A stretch of DNA of 64,000 nucleotides, from positions 62,001 through 126,000 of the forward strand of contig CANTFL010000144.1 in the NCBI GenBank assembly GCA_947650285.1, given 5' to 3'. Source of the stretch: Hyaloperonospora brassicae. Lineage: Eukaryota > Oomycota > Peronosporomycetes > Peronosporales > Peronosporaceae. How positions within the stretch are numbered: the first letter of the stretch is position 1; every line of letters starts with the position of its first letter. The notes below the pieces were generated by a model. The model saw nothing but the letters and a program-made list of their open reading frames with translations. It did no database searches and was not told the origin of the DNA. Below, in pieces: positions 36,369 through 46,827 of the stretch. A program made the translations under genes and the position numbers.

Positions 36369-39220
36369 ATGACGCCGTCCACGGCCGCGGCCAAGTCGCT
36401 GCCCAGTGAGAAGCGCCACGAGGAGCGTCTGGTCCAGAAGCTGCGCGACTTCCAGCGCTCGCAGCCGCCCAACAAGCGCTGCTTTGACTGCAACGAGATG
36501 GTCGCTAGAGACGCTTAATGCTCGACGAGCTGCTTTGCCAGTCTGAAAACGGCGATGGTGGCGGCTGCTGTGTGTGTGTGTGTGTATTGACACTGACCTC
36601 TTTGTATCTCTTGTGCTGTGCAGATGCCGCAATACGTCTGTCTGGACTTTAACACATTCGTCTGCACGGCTTGCAGCGGTATCCAGTGAGTTCAACCGCC
36701 CGCACACCGATACACATACGTTTTACAAGCAAACGCACGTGTGCGCTCGAGGTCTTTACTCGTGAAGTAACTGCTATGTGGATGCTATTGTGCGTGTTTC
36801 GTTGTTGCCAGCCGCGAGTTTGCGCACCGCGTCAAGTCCATTTCCATGTCCAAGTTTACGGAGAAAGAAGTGCAGGCATTGACCACGCGCGGAGGCAACG
36901 AGGTGGGCGCTGACCAGCAGGAGCGCGGTTGCTGGTGCTCTGCTGACAGGGTCTTGGTTTTGTTGCCATGGGCGGTAGGCTGCGCAAAAGTATTGGAGAA
37001 GCAGACACGACCCGACGTTTCGGCCGAAGGGAGGCAACGACGGCGAGCGCACGCGCAACTTTATCCGGTTGACGTACATTGATCGCAAGTACGAACCGAG
37101 AGATAATGAGAGGATGAGGTGCTTGTGTCGTTGTGGCGAAGTGCGTTTGGTTCTGACGATACGCTTTGTATTTGGTGTGATGCAACGTAGATGGACAAGC
37201 GAGGCTCCCAAGGATCAAGAATCAGAGCGATCGTCGGTAGGGCGTTTGGCCTTACCTTTAGCATTGTCCGCATATCGGGCACTGTGTTGTGTTTGACATT
37301 GTGCGCGAGTGACTTGCTACTTTTGTTTTGTCATTGTAGAAAAGCAGCAAGAAGAGAGAGAAGAAAAACGTCAGCGCCGACGTTATCGTTTCGTCCAGTA
37401 CAAAGTTGGCAACGTCTACAGCTGAGAGCGGGTTTGGAGACTTTTCCAAGTTTGAAGGCAGCAGTCAAACGGCAGCTACGGTAGCGCGATCGGACGACGT
37501 TGGCAGTTTTGATGCCCGGGCTCCTGACAACAAGGATACTGGAGATTTTACAGATTTTGGCGACTTTGAGGGATCAACCGGCAGCCCGCATACGACTCAG
37601 AAGGCAACGTCGAAGAGACATGCACCTCGGCCGGTGCCGAAATTTAGCTCGTTCACGATACCGCCCCCGCCTGGACCAAACTTTCGTGCATCCAGTGCAA
37701 GCACGACGACAGCTACGGAGGATCTAATGGGTCTTGGCCCACCGCAGCAAGACAACAACCCGTTCGGATTTGACGCGCCAGCACCAGCGTCCGACAACAG
37801 AAACCACCCGACACCAGCAGACTCGTCTCCGTTTGATCTCGACGTGCCAGCACCGAGCAGCTGTACAGGCGGCTTCTCCAGCACAGTTTCTCTGGACCCG
37901 CTGAGCGACATGGCAGCCGCAGCCTCGCCAGCAAAGTCCACGCAGAGCAGTTCGCCGTTTGATGCATTCGACCCCCCGTCCGTGCCATCCTCTTCTATAT
38001 TTGATGCGTTTGCAGCTCCCTCACCGGCGAGCAGCAACGCATTCGAGGCGCTTGGCGGAGGTGGAGACGCGTTCGGGGATTTCACGGGCTCCACCAGCTC
38101 GTCGCGAATCGACTCGGCTTTGGACCCTTTTTCGAGCACGGCCACGAAACCTGCTCCTCCTGCTAGCGCTGCCGATCCATTTGCAGCTTTTGACGATACG
38201 CGGTCGAGCAGTGGAGCTGCACCGAATGTAGGAAGTGCGGCTTCCGCATTCGGGCCATCAGCAGGTTTCCCAGGGTACAACAGCGTCAGCCTGCAGCAGT
38301 CGGTGATGGAGGATCCATTCGGGTTTGTCAGCGGCACAGGCAACAGCAGCGGGTTTCCAGTACCTCAGCAGCAGCAGCAGCAACAGCAACACAGTGGCCC
38401 AACTGGCCAACTGTTTGGCGGGTTTTCACAGCAGCAACAGCTCTACAATGCTTATGGTGGGCAAACGCAGCAGCAGCCGATGCAACCACTTCTGCAGGGA
38501 CACCCGCTACAAGACCAGCAGCAATGGTACGGACAGCACCAAGGGTCTTGCGGTCAGCAGCAGTTGGTGCAGTCAACGGGACAGCAGTACAATGGACAGT
38601 TTTCGCCGTACCTTGTCAAGAGTGCTCATCCTGCGCCAGTTCCAGTAAAGGTGAGCGAAGCAGTGCAGGTACTTGTGTGTACGAAAGTTTGCTAACTTGT
38701 GTCGTACGTTTGCTTCGTAGGCCCCTGCGCCAGTGGCCGCGATCAACGATCCTTTCGCCGCGCTCAACCTTGGCAATCTTGGATTTGGTGGCACAAACGA
38801 TAGCACGTCTGCAGCCCGTACACGTTCGGGCGGCGCGGCCAATTCGGCACGTGCAAATCAATCGAGGGCGAGTGCTGCGTTCGGAGCTGCTGCGTCAATG
38901 ACTACTGTGGGTTCAGGATCGTCGTCTTACCCACAGTGCGTACTATCGAAGCGGTCATCGTGTCACGGATGACAGTGCTAATGTTGTTCTCATTGTGCAC
39001 TAGGCCACAAGCTCGAATGAATGCCACGATGCCACATTCTACGCCAAACAACGTCGCAGTGGATGCGTAAGTTCGGAGCTGCTGTGTCACGAGCAACAAA
39101 ACGTGTCCTGATTGCCACATGTGACTGTTTGTCTCGTGTAGGTTTGGCGACTTTGCAAGTGCAGCCGATCCGTCGCAGACGACGGGGTCTACCACCGCTA
39201 ACCCTTTCGACTTGTTCTGA
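36369..39220 (+). CDS. AGFG-like ArfGAP with DPF/NPF repeats
   Basis: An ArfGAP zinc-finger protein, probably acting in vesicle or endocytic traffic by stimulating GTP hydrolysis on an Arf. Nine exons join in phase: 36369-36500, 36624-36685, 36812-36902, 36979-37118, 37191-37236, 37340-38650, 38721-38935, 39004-39066 and 39142-39220 (712 residues). The finger is exact: CFDC, 16 residues, then CTAC (C-x2-C-x16-C-x2-C), followed by SGIHREFAHRVKSISM, which bears the expected Arg. Downstream, QKYWRSRHDPTFRP and GERTRNFIRLTYIDRKY complete the domain. The long rest is Ser/Ala/Pro/Gln-rich with repeated FGDF, DPFAAF and NPFGF motifs and a polyQ run. It ends NPFDLF, a likely ligand for EH-domain or adaptor proteins. 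A GT dinucleotide repeat lies in intron 1. Classical FG nucleoporin repeats are not evident. Confidence 0.9.
36568..36586 (+). repeat. GT dinucleotide repeat in intron 1 of the ArfGAP gene
   Basis: An uninterrupted TG/GT run of about 19 bp lies between exon 1 and exon 2. Confidence 0.85.
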
Positions 39221-39619
39221 GCGATCGAAACGTCATGGGTAGCACTGGTAAATAGACTTACAGATGCCTGCTACAACCGCGCGACTGAGGAGATGAACAG
39301 GACGGCTCTTGCGAGTGCCAAGCGTCGATGCGAGCGTAATGGAATACAAGGACGAAGACGATACACACACGGAGGATTTCATGCGAGCGGTAGACCCAAT
39401 AGCGTAGTAAGCTGCTCACCGAGAGCAACTTCCATGCACATTGTCGCTATGCACAACACAAAATCCGCCCGGACAGAAGAAAGCAGCAAAGCGCTGCAAT
39501 CGACCCAGTGACGGCAGATGAGCACGATGTGGTTCTATTGCGCACCCGTTACGAACTCGTCCTCGCAGCTGCTGTGTGCCCCCCCCCATCTGCCACGCGT
39601 GGCGTCGTGGGCAAGCTCC

Positions 39620-40189
39620 TTAGTTCTCCTCGATCTCAATGTGGGTCTTCTCGGACACGTAGATACCATCGAGGAACTTACGGATATCCTTGCGACGCAC
39701 AAGACAGGCCTGCGTGATGTTGGCGGCGTCCTGCGACACCTTTTGCAGGTCGATCCCGCTCAGCTCGATCTGGTCCTTGACGTCGCCCGTGCGCACGTAG
39801 CTCACGCCCTCCGACAGCGCCACGCGACGCACGCGCTTTTCGCCCAGGAAATTCCGGATCTCCACCACGTTGTTCTCAAACGTGACGTTGATGGGAAAGT
39901 GGGCGTACACGAAGCGCATCTTGTACAGGAACCCCACACGCACGCCCGTGATCATGTTCTCAATCAACGAGCACACCGTGCGCACGCAAGCGAGCTGCTT
40001 GCGGTTGCCGAACCACAGGTCGACACGGATCTGCTCCTTGTTCACGCGGCGCATGTCGAGCGTCAAGTGGCGAAAGTCGCGCGTCAGCTCGCCGCGCTTG
40101 CCGCTCACGGTGACCTTGCGGCCGTCCAGGACGACCTTCACGTCGCTGGGGATCGTGACGAAACGGGTAGCGAGAAGCTGGCGGGGCAT
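39620..40189 (-). CDS. RPL9: 60S ribosomal protein L9 (uL6)
   Basis: A structural protein of the large ribosomal subunit. The single 189-residue frame needs no intron and starts at the ATG at 40189. Hallmarks of eukaryotic L9 are VTIPSDVKVVLDGRKVTVSG, GELTRDFRHLTLDM, NMITGVRVGFLYKMRFVYAH, FPINV, EIRNFLGEKRVRRV, DIQLSG-like DQIELSGIDLQKVSQ and QACLVRRKDIRKFLDGIYVS. The length matches the family. The coding strand is strongly biased to C-ending codons, as in highly expressed oomycete genes. It converges with the ArfGAP gene (400 bp between stops) and follows the Tim17-like gene on the same strand. Confidence 0.98.
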   Translation of the reverse strand: MPRQLLATRFVTIPSDVKVVLDGRKVTVSGKRGELTRDFRHLTLDMRRVNKEQIRVDLWFGNRKQLACVRTVCSLIENMITGVRVGFLYKMRFVYAHFPINVTFENNVVEIRNFLGEKRVRRVALSEGVSYVRTGDVKDQIELSGIDLQKVSQDAANITQACLVRRKDIRKFLDGIYVSEKTHIEIEEN

Positions 40190-40412
40190 CTTGACGGAGC
40201 GTGGGGCAAAGGAGCGCTAGTTCGCAAGTGCTCTATCACCCAATTGATTGGGGGCGCGTGCATACCGCCGCGATGAATTGACTGGTGGAGAGGCCGTGTG
40301 GAAACCCGCGCGGCACACTGGACAAAAAGACAGCAGGGATTTCGACGAATGAGAACGCGCCGCATCGTGCGAGAGGCAGTACAATCCACAGCGAGTCGGG
40401 CCGAGCTCACGT

Positions 40413-41492
40413 TTATGACTGTTGCAGCCTGCTGCTGTCCTGACCACCCTCTGTCGTCTCGGTCTCTTCCAAGTCGGCTGCTCTCGTTCCGTCGTCCTCG
40501 TCTTCGCTTCCTGCTTGCATCGCTCGCTGTAGCTCCTCCACGCGGGCGACGACACGGCGCTCAATCTCGTCGTCGGTGATCTTGATGCTCGAGGGCAGCA
40601 AAGACGGGAACGCCAGCGCTCGGGGAGGCCCCTGACTCGCCACAAGCACTGCAGTCGTCGGATGGTACACAGCAGGAGCTGCGCCGTACTTGGCTTCGTA
40701 CCGCTGCACGCCCTTGCTCAAGCGCCAGTCGTGAAACTTCTCGCGGCCAAACACCACAGCCGCTCCCACTGCCGCGCCGGCAGCCGCTCCCTGCACCCCA
40801 CGCACTCGACCACCTGGTCACCAAACAGACGCACGAGGATCAACACGTCAGTACGTCGTATGCAACGACGGATCCCGTTGCCATGGCAGCAAGGGGGCGT
40901 GCCATGCCATGGCACTTCCAGCCGTCGGCCGTACCGACGACACCAGCGTAGAACCCGCCCGTGACCAAACCAGCAGCAGCTCCCGTGATCCAGTCCTTCT
41001 TGTCGCCTCGTTTGTCAGCAATCACTTCTTCCAACGCTGCACCCCAATTGACACCACCAAACGACCACAAACGCACACGACACGACACGACACCACTGTG
41101 AGTAGAACAGCACGTGTGTCGACCACGACGTGCCCACATTCACTACGCTATGTGAACACAAGAGACGCCATCCGCTCGGTTTCGTTCCCTCGCACCAATG
41201 TACGTCGAAGAGAGCACGAAGAAATTCGAGCCCATCGACGCTGCGTAGAACCGCATGCTCTCGTGCCGCAGCGCCGCGAGCACAGCGCCCACGGTCGCTC
41301 CCGTGGCACCAGCCATACTGGCGCCCACGAGCATGTGCTTGACCGCGCCTTTGGCCTTTCCTACGCGCCACACGCACACACTCGTTGTCAGCATCGCGTC
41401 AATGTGATCACAGCACAGCCAATGGCCTGCAACAACGCATTGTCCGCACGCAGCAGCGCCGCTTCCTCTGCCTCGGACCGGCGCTCGAACAT
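40413..41492 (-). CDS. Tim17/Tim22/Tim23-family-like membrane protein
   Basis: Four exons join in phase: 41412-41492, 41196-41355, 40855-41036 and 40413-40790, encoding 266 residues. The start MFERRSEAEEAALLRAD leads to several Gly/Ala-rich transmembrane segments with small-residue spacing (VGASMAGATGATVGAVLAAL, GAAAGLVTGGFYAGVVG, GAAAGAAVGAAVVFG). Between them is TYIALEEVIADKRGDKKDWITG, which fits the Tim17/22/23 pattern of an acidic/basic loop before a Gly-rich helix. The C-terminal 90 residues are soluble, with a short acidic stretch (GSEDEDDGTRAADLEE). Members sit in the inner mitochondrial membrane or other organelles as import components or assembly factors. I cannot assign the exact member. 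The exon 1 to 2 acceptor was chosen for reading phase and could be a few bases off. Confidence 0.65.
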
Positions 41493-41696
41493 GCCGGTCA
41501 ACCCGATGCTGTCCCAGTGAAGTAGTGTCGATCGCTATCGACATGGGGACGACCGTATTTGCCTTTCCACCACTCGTCTTTCTCGGTATACGGCGCCCTA
41601 AGCGCCAATCACAAACGACCGATTACCGTGCGTTATACCAGCACGTGCTTCAGCCAATCGGCGTTTTCGACACCCACTGCACTGCCGAAGGAACAG
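41493..41696. promoter_or_regulatory. Short bidirectional promoter interval
   Basis: Only 204 bp separate the start codons of the divergent Tim17-like and C2H2-finger genes, so both promoters must lie here. I could not point to a clear oomycete initiator element. Confidence 0.5.
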
Positions 41697-42801
41697 ATGG
41701 AGCGCAATAATCGTCCGGCACGCGCGCGTCTCGACGACGCGTCGGAGCCACACGCGACCGGCGCAGTGACTGCCAATGCACACTGCACAGCTCGTCCCGT
41801 TCTCTCTCCCGCGCCGCTTTCTTCCAGCCCGTTGCGCCGCCCGTCGGGGTCCACGCGACCGAAGCGGCTGCGACGTCTGCAGCGGTTTCGCGCGTCTGCT
41901 GGACGACCGGTCCCGTCGTTCTGGGACCAGGCGCAGCACCTGCGCGACTCGTTGGACGAAGACGCGCTCGTCCAGCAGAACCAGCGCTGCTTGTGCCGGT
42001 GTTCCTCGTGTCGGCACGAACGGCGCTGGAGCTCTGCATTGCCGCCGTATCAATGCAGTAACAAGAACTGTCGGATCACATTTGACGGGTTCATTGACCT
42101 CTTTGAGCACCAGCTGGACGTCCATGGCGGCATTGACCCGAAAACCAGCCGCATCGTGAGCGAGCTCTACCATCAACAGCAAGGCGTGCTGGCGTGCCCG
42201 CCCGCTACTGTATACGCTGGACAGCAGTATTTGTTTCCGAGTCGTCCACCCGTTCGGTGGAAGGCTATGGACGATGTGGACGAGGAGGCCAGGACGTTAC
42301 CGCAGCGATTGCGGGACAGCAATCGAAACCTCTGTGTGCGGCCGGTCAATGTGTTCAACGTCGCGTACGAGCTCGTAAAGCGGAATGGATGGAAGGAAAT
42401 GGACCGGCAGTATGAAATTGCCATGGAACACTACTTCTCGGCGATGAAGTACCCTGTGTCAAGTCGCGGGCTTCACGATGGCTGCCCGTCGATTGAACGC
42501 GGCAGGAACTGGCTGGTACGGCGAGTTGATGTGCGTCAATGGGTTGCTAGATTGCTGACTGTGTTTTGTTGACTGGTGTCGGGGCTGATCACAGACGTCG
42601 ACCGATCGGGAAGACGCTCGGTGGCTGTTTCCATTTAGTCTGGGCGACAAGGTGGACGTCGAGCCAGAATATGTTTTGTTGGATACAAAGGACGACCGAG
42701 AAGTGCACATCGAGTTGAGCGACAACGAAGGTGCGCGAGACGCGTCTGCTGACGACAAAAGGACGGACGAACATCAGCTTGTGCACCCTGTTGTACCATA
42801 G
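41697..42801 (+). CDS. C2H2-type zinc-finger protein, unknown function
   Basis: Two exons (41697-42515 and 42595-42801; GTACGG/ATCACAG borders, in phase) encode 341 residues. The N-terminus is basic and proline-rich. A Cys cluster (CLCRCSSC) precedes one C2H2 finger at residues 120-143, of form C-x4-C-x12-H-x4-H (CSNKNCRITF ... FEHQLDVH). A conserved-looking stretch follows with NLCVRPVNVFNVAYELVKRNGW, and an acidic C-terminus ends the protein. The spacing of four residues between the cysteines is unusual for DNA-binding C2H2 fingers, so nucleic-acid binding is only a possibility. I do not recognise the family. The gene is divergent from the Tim17-like gene. Confidence 0.7.
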
Positions 42802-43393
42802 TCTGTGTCGGTCGAAGTATCGGAAGACGCTGGTCGTGACAGAGTATGATGACGATGATAGCTGAATGATGTCAAGGAACGGCGACGGTCGTTGAAAGCG
42901 ACGTCGATGCCGCTTGATGGCGGCATGGATCAGGAAATCACCGGAACGGGCGACCTAACGCCTAAAGTGTCGACGATCGGTGCGACGACAACAGCCCATC
43001 GAAGCGACATCTGAGCGTGAGGTCCCTGCGGACCTCGAAGCGCGACGAACGAAACAGCTTTGCTCGAAAAGAAGGGAAGCTGTACTGTGTCAAGCTTTTT
43101 GCAGCAGCAACATCAGACATTGGCAAATAGAGCGCTTGCCTAGCGCAAGGAAGCTGCAACCTCAGCAGCAAGCGCGACACACGAACTGGGCGTATCCAAA
43201 GCGAAATCGACAGGACAAGCGACCGCAGCAAGTAGAACCCACGACACCCGACAACGGTACAGCGGTACAACAACGGTCTATCGAGACCGTCGTCGAATAG
43301 AGCAATAGGGTACCCTATGCCTCGTTCGCTAACGCAGTCCCACTCCCCACTTTGTACCCACTTTGGCCCGAATCGACACTCTGTGCTCGAGCA
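42802..43393. other. Intergenic interval between the C2H2 and TFIIIC90-like genes
   Basis: About 590 bp. A 106-codon open stretch (42980-43300) has no ATG start and no recognised motif, so I did not call it a gene; it may be 3' UTR or chance. Confidence 0.45.
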
Positions 43394-46045
43394 ATGGCCA
43401 CCAATCCAGCGGCGCTGCTGCCGCTCGACGTCGAGTCCCGCGAGCGCATCCCTGGCAGTCCGCTCGTCCCGGGCGGCGTCTCATGGTCTGAAGACAGCCG
43501 CCTTGCGGTCGTGTCCGACTCGAGCGTCCTCGTCGCGACGTTTCGCAGTCGCGAGCTCGAGATGTTCCAGCCCAAAGGTCCCGCCGTGTCCAAAGACTTT
43601 GTCTTTCTCCCAGACGCGACCGAGCACGAGCGCATTCCATTGGCAGTTCCTCCCGTAGTGGAGTCGCTCGACGCGGGGCTCCCTCGCGCAAGCACCACGT
43701 ACTTTCTGCTGCACGAGAGCGATCGACATCAATACAATCCCAAGGAACTGTCGCTGTCCAAGAACGACTGCAAGTCGTTTGTCGCTGCCGTCTGGGGACC
43801 GCGAGGCTCGGCGCCCAACTCGTCGTGTGCGCTCTTGGCACTGACCGCCGCGTCTCGCGTGACGCTGCACTTCCCCTCGAGTTTCCACATGGACTGGAAG
43901 CAAGTCGCAGTGTTTTCCGAAACGTTGTTTGACTTCCTCGAGCACAAAGGCTTTCGACTTGGCCCGTCGCACGACTTGGACAATCGCGACCGATTGCCAT
44001 TGCGTGTGGCGACAAGGAATGGATTCGGTGGCGACCAAGCGACCAAGCGGCAGCACAAGAAGAGCAAGGTTGACCCGAAGATCGGACTTGCTGCAAGGCA
44101 CTCGGTTGCCGAGTATGCGCACAAATGTGCCATGGTGTCGACACTGACGATGGCGTGGTCGCCGTTCATGTTGACAATGGACACGCACGAGCCTGTGTCG
44201 CTCATTGCACTGTCGGGACGGAAAGTGAGCACCATTTGGGTGTACAAGTATCCGTCGTTCGTGGCGGACGAGGAGGTGCCCGTTTTTCTGTCGTCGACAC
44301 CGATTGCGTGGATCGACACTGAAAAGTATGGATGGGTTTCCACGAGTACGTGGCAGCAGATGCATCGGTATGGAACAGGTTATACAACGAGCCGAGACCG
44401 TGGACTCGCGCTCGGAACGTCGGAAGGTTCTGTGCTGATTGCCAGTGTTCCAGTGCGCGCCGCTACAACAAACGATGGCTTGCCTCAGAAACTAGCAGTA
44501 GATCGCGTGATTGTGGCACCGCACTCGCACCCGGTCTACGGTCTATGTATGGGAAGTCGTTGGACGTACTCTAATAGCCGGACGAACGATTTAGTTGTTG
44601 CGTCGGGGTCAACGATTTCTGTTTGGGACCTGAAAAAGAAGAAGCAAGCACAACCAAACGTGATGTGGAAAGCGCACGATGGCAATGTAACTGGAATTGA
44701 CATCAACTACTTTGGAGACACGGTGTTCACAGCTTCAGTAGATGGAACGATCAAAGCATGGGAGAAGAGCACAGGCAACGTACGTTACTCGAGCGATGCA
44801 ACATCTACCGACTCAGCAGTCACGAACCCCAGTGACTCTGCTACTACTACTGCGTCGAGCACTAGCACTACCAAGTATCCCGTGTTCGGTTTGGCGATGT
44901 CCCCCAGCTCTGCCCAGTTGGCGTGTGTCTTCATTATCCCTCCAGCATCCCGGCCCAACCGCAAGTCACAAGCCGACGTTTCCTACAGCCGTGTGTCAAG
45001 CTCACTTGAGTACATTCCATCGCCTTTGCTGAAAAGCTCCGATTACTTCGTGGACGCTATGTGTCGCATTCTGAGCGAGAGTCAGTCCATGGGCAGCTTC
45101 ATGGACGTGGTGTGGTTATGCTATAATGAAAACGCGACGCTGATGTCGCTGAATGGGACAACAGATTTGGTCATTCCTAGCATGTTGAACAAAACCAATA
45201 GCGCAAACGGCGAAGCAAGCGAGAGCAAGATGCTTGCGCGCCAACCAATGTACTTACATCTGTGTGAGGAGCTGGAGAAGCGCTACTACGAATCAGTCCA
45301 GGATATGAACTCTGCGAAATGTGATGCCACGCTTCCCGTTCCGCTTTTTTTACAGGCATCGTTGCTGCTCCGCACTGCGATCACTCCGGCAGACCACCAA
45401 GTAGCGGCCCAAGAAATCGTCCTCGCTAGATTGCGACGGACTTTGGGGGTGTATTGGGCAGAGCGTTGTTTGACGTCAGTACTAGAGGCTTCGAAGAAGG
45501 CTAGCATGGCACTACGCGACTATCTTGCCAGTTCGGTGACGATGAAGTACAGCGTATTGGCCATGGCTGATTTCCTCAGTGTGCAGAATCCGCTAACACA
45601 CCGCATTGAGGCTCTTGTCACGCATGCCTACGATCAATTGGACCCGACGGTGAATGCCAGGTGGATCGCATACGTTCAAGCAAAAACGGACAGTGAGAAC
45701 CGGACTGGCGATTCTGACAATGTCGCTGCAGTCTATACGCCGCCTCCGCGAGAGACGTGCTTCATTTGCGAACAAAGCGTCCCGTTTGGCGAGCTAGAGA
45801 TTGTCTGTGAGTCTGGCCACACTTTGGAGAGGTGCTTCCTCTCGTTCCGCTGTATTGCTGCCATGGAAGTATGGAAGTGCATGGGTTGTGGAGCATCAGC
45901 AGCTGAAATCGACTTGTCGAGCGGCACGCCTCCTTTTTATTTATTCAACTACGAGCAGGCTAATGACGCTAAACTCACTGCCGCGGCTACCCCGACGATC
46001 CTCTGCCGCCTGTGTGGTAGCTACTGCAGCTTGTCGAAATACTGA
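43394..46045 (+). CDS. TFIIIC90-like subunit (WD repeats and TFIIIC-type zinc finger)
   Basis: A probable subunit of RNA polymerase III factor TFIIIC, which binds internal promoters of tRNA genes. The intronless frame from the ATG at 43394 (GCAATGG context) gives 883 residues. The N-terminus (PGGVSWSEDSRLAVVSDSSVLVAT) matches the delta-subunit start. WD-type repeats follow, clearest at HSHPVYGLCMG...DLVVASGSTISVWDLKK and AHDGNVTGIDINYFGDTVFTASVDGTIKAW (in part). The C-terminal finger region has CFICEQSV, CESGHTLERCFLSFRC, WKCMGCG and CRLCGSYC, in the layout of the zf-TFIIIC domain. The combination of N-terminal propeller and C-terminal finger is diagnostic. Acetyltransferase activity, reported for the human protein, cannot be judged here. 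Confidence 0.85.
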   Translation: MATNPAALLPLDVESRERIPGSPLVPGGVSWSEDSRLAVVSDSSVLVATFRSRELEMFQPKGPAVSKDFVFLPDATEHERIPLAVPPVVESLDAGLPRASTTYFLLHESDRHQYNPKELSLSKNDCKSFVAAVWGPRGSAPNSSCALLALTAASRVTLHFPSSFHMDWKQVAVFSETLFDFLEHKGFRLGPSHDLDNRDRLPLRVATRNGFGGDQATKRQHKKSKVDPKIGLAARHSVAEYAHKCAMVSTLTMAWSPFMLTMDTHEPVSLIALSGRKVSTIWVYKYPSFVADEEVPVFLSSTPIAWIDTEKYGWVSTSTWQQMHRYGTGYTTSRDRGLALGTSEGSVLIASVPVRAATTNDGLPQKLAVDRVIVAPHSHPVYGLCMGSRWTYSNSRTNDLVVASGSTISVWDLKKKKQAQPNVMWKAHDGNVTGIDINYFGDTVFTASVDGTIKAWEKSTGNVRYSSDATSTDSAVTNPSDSATTTASSTSTTKYPVFGLAMSPSSAQLACVFIIPPASRPNRKSQADVSYSRVSSSLEYIPSPLLKSSDYFVDAMCRILSESQSMGSFMDVVWLCYNENATLMSLNGTTDLVIPSMLNKTNSANGEASESKMLARQPMYLHLCEELEKRYYESVQDMNSAKCDATLPVPLFLQASLLLRTAITPADHQVAAQEIVLARLRRTLGVYWAERCLTSVLEASKKASMALRDYLASSVTMKYSVLAMADFLSVQNPLTHRIEALVTHAYDQLDPTVNARWIAYVQAKTDSENRTGDSDNVAAVYTPPPRETCFICEQSVPFGELEIVCESGHTLERCFLSFRCIAAMEVWKCMGCGASAAEIDLSSGTPPFYLFNYEQANDAKLTAAATPTILCRLCGSYCSLSKY

Positions 46046-46158
46046 CGTGGAACGAAAACACTGATTGGCCGCCACGCGCTGTTGAATCCCGGCCAGCCAG
46101 CACTCTTGTGCGGACGAGATCCACCCACCCGTGTTGAATGCCGCCAGCATGTTGACGC

Positions 46159-46827
46159 CTACAAGCACCGCTCGCTCGTGCTGGTTCCGAAGTTCTGAGT
46201 CCAGTATTGGCCGAAGGTGGATTGCTCGCTGAACGCGTAGCCGCAGCCGAGCATGGTAAACTTTTCGCGCAAAATGTTTGCACGATGGGTAGGAGAAGCC
46301 ATCCATGCTTGAACTACTTCGTCCACCGATGCCTGGCCTGCCGCCACGTTTTCACCACAAGCGATGCGATCGTATCCTTCAGCTTCGATCCGCTGGGACA
46401 TCTTCGAGCCGTCTGAGCCCGTGTGGCCCATGTAGTCGTGGACAGCCATGTCATTCGAGTGGCTTTGGGCTGCATTCTGGAGTTCCAGATTCATGCACAA
46501 CTTTGGCAAGTTTCTGGCAGTGCGTTCCCTGTTCACGGCAGCGAGTATACCAGCCCGAAACTCGGCCGGAGTGTACGAAGTTTGCAAGTGACGGACGGGG
46601 TTCAGGTTGACAAGGTTGCCAACATCCTTGAGAGCGCCCTTGTCGATGACCTGAGCAGGTGCTGAAAAGTCTTCGTAGAGGCCCTCGCCGATGATGGGAA
46701 GACGTGCTGTAAGGTTCTTGACCATGGGGTTACCAATGATGATTGGCTCTACCACCGATCGAACGATGGCTGCTGCGGGCACCCCGAGAAGCGTCACGGT
46801 GAGCGCGAGTAGGAAACGAGCCGACAT
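46159..46827 (-). CDS. Secreted CAP/PR-1-like protein, 222 residues
   Basis: Small extracellular CAP-superfamily protein. The ATG at 46827 is chosen because the signal peptide MSARFLLALTVTLLGVPAAA follows; the frame is open further upstream without one. A pro-like segment of about 65 residues precedes the CAP domain (about residues 88-221). Signature residues are His135 (MGHTGSDGS), Glu159 (CGENVAAGQ), His181 (SPTHRANIL) and GCGYAF, followed by YWTQNFG. Cysteines at 111, 157, 195 and 221 allow disulphides. CAP proteins of oomycetes are secreted and some bind sterols; the role here is unknown. Its 3' end is 114 bp from the stop of the convergent TFIIIC90-like gene. Confidence 0.93.
   Translation of the reverse strand: MSARFLLALTVTLLGVPAAAIVRSVVEPIIIGNPMVKNLTARLPIIGEGLYEDFSAPAQVIDKGALKDVGNLVNLNPVRHLQTSYTPAEFRAGILAAVNRERTARNLPKLCMNLELQNAAQSHSNDMAVHDYMGHTGSDGSKMSQRIEAEGYDRIACGENVAAGQASVDEVVQAWMASPTHRANILREKFTMLGCGYAFSEQSTFGQYWTQNFGTSTSERCL

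Noticed and set aside
37597..38343. 248-codon minus-strand frame over the ArfGAP repeats
   Set aside because: It is the antisense of a low-complexity coding region and has no domain.
39518..40276. 252-codon plus-strand frame over ribosomal protein L9
   Set aside because: It is the antisense of L9, whose protein is unmistakable.
43329..44365. Minus-strand frames of 204-294 codons over the TFIIIC90-like gene
   Set aside because: They are shadows of the strongly supported plus-strand frame, without domains.
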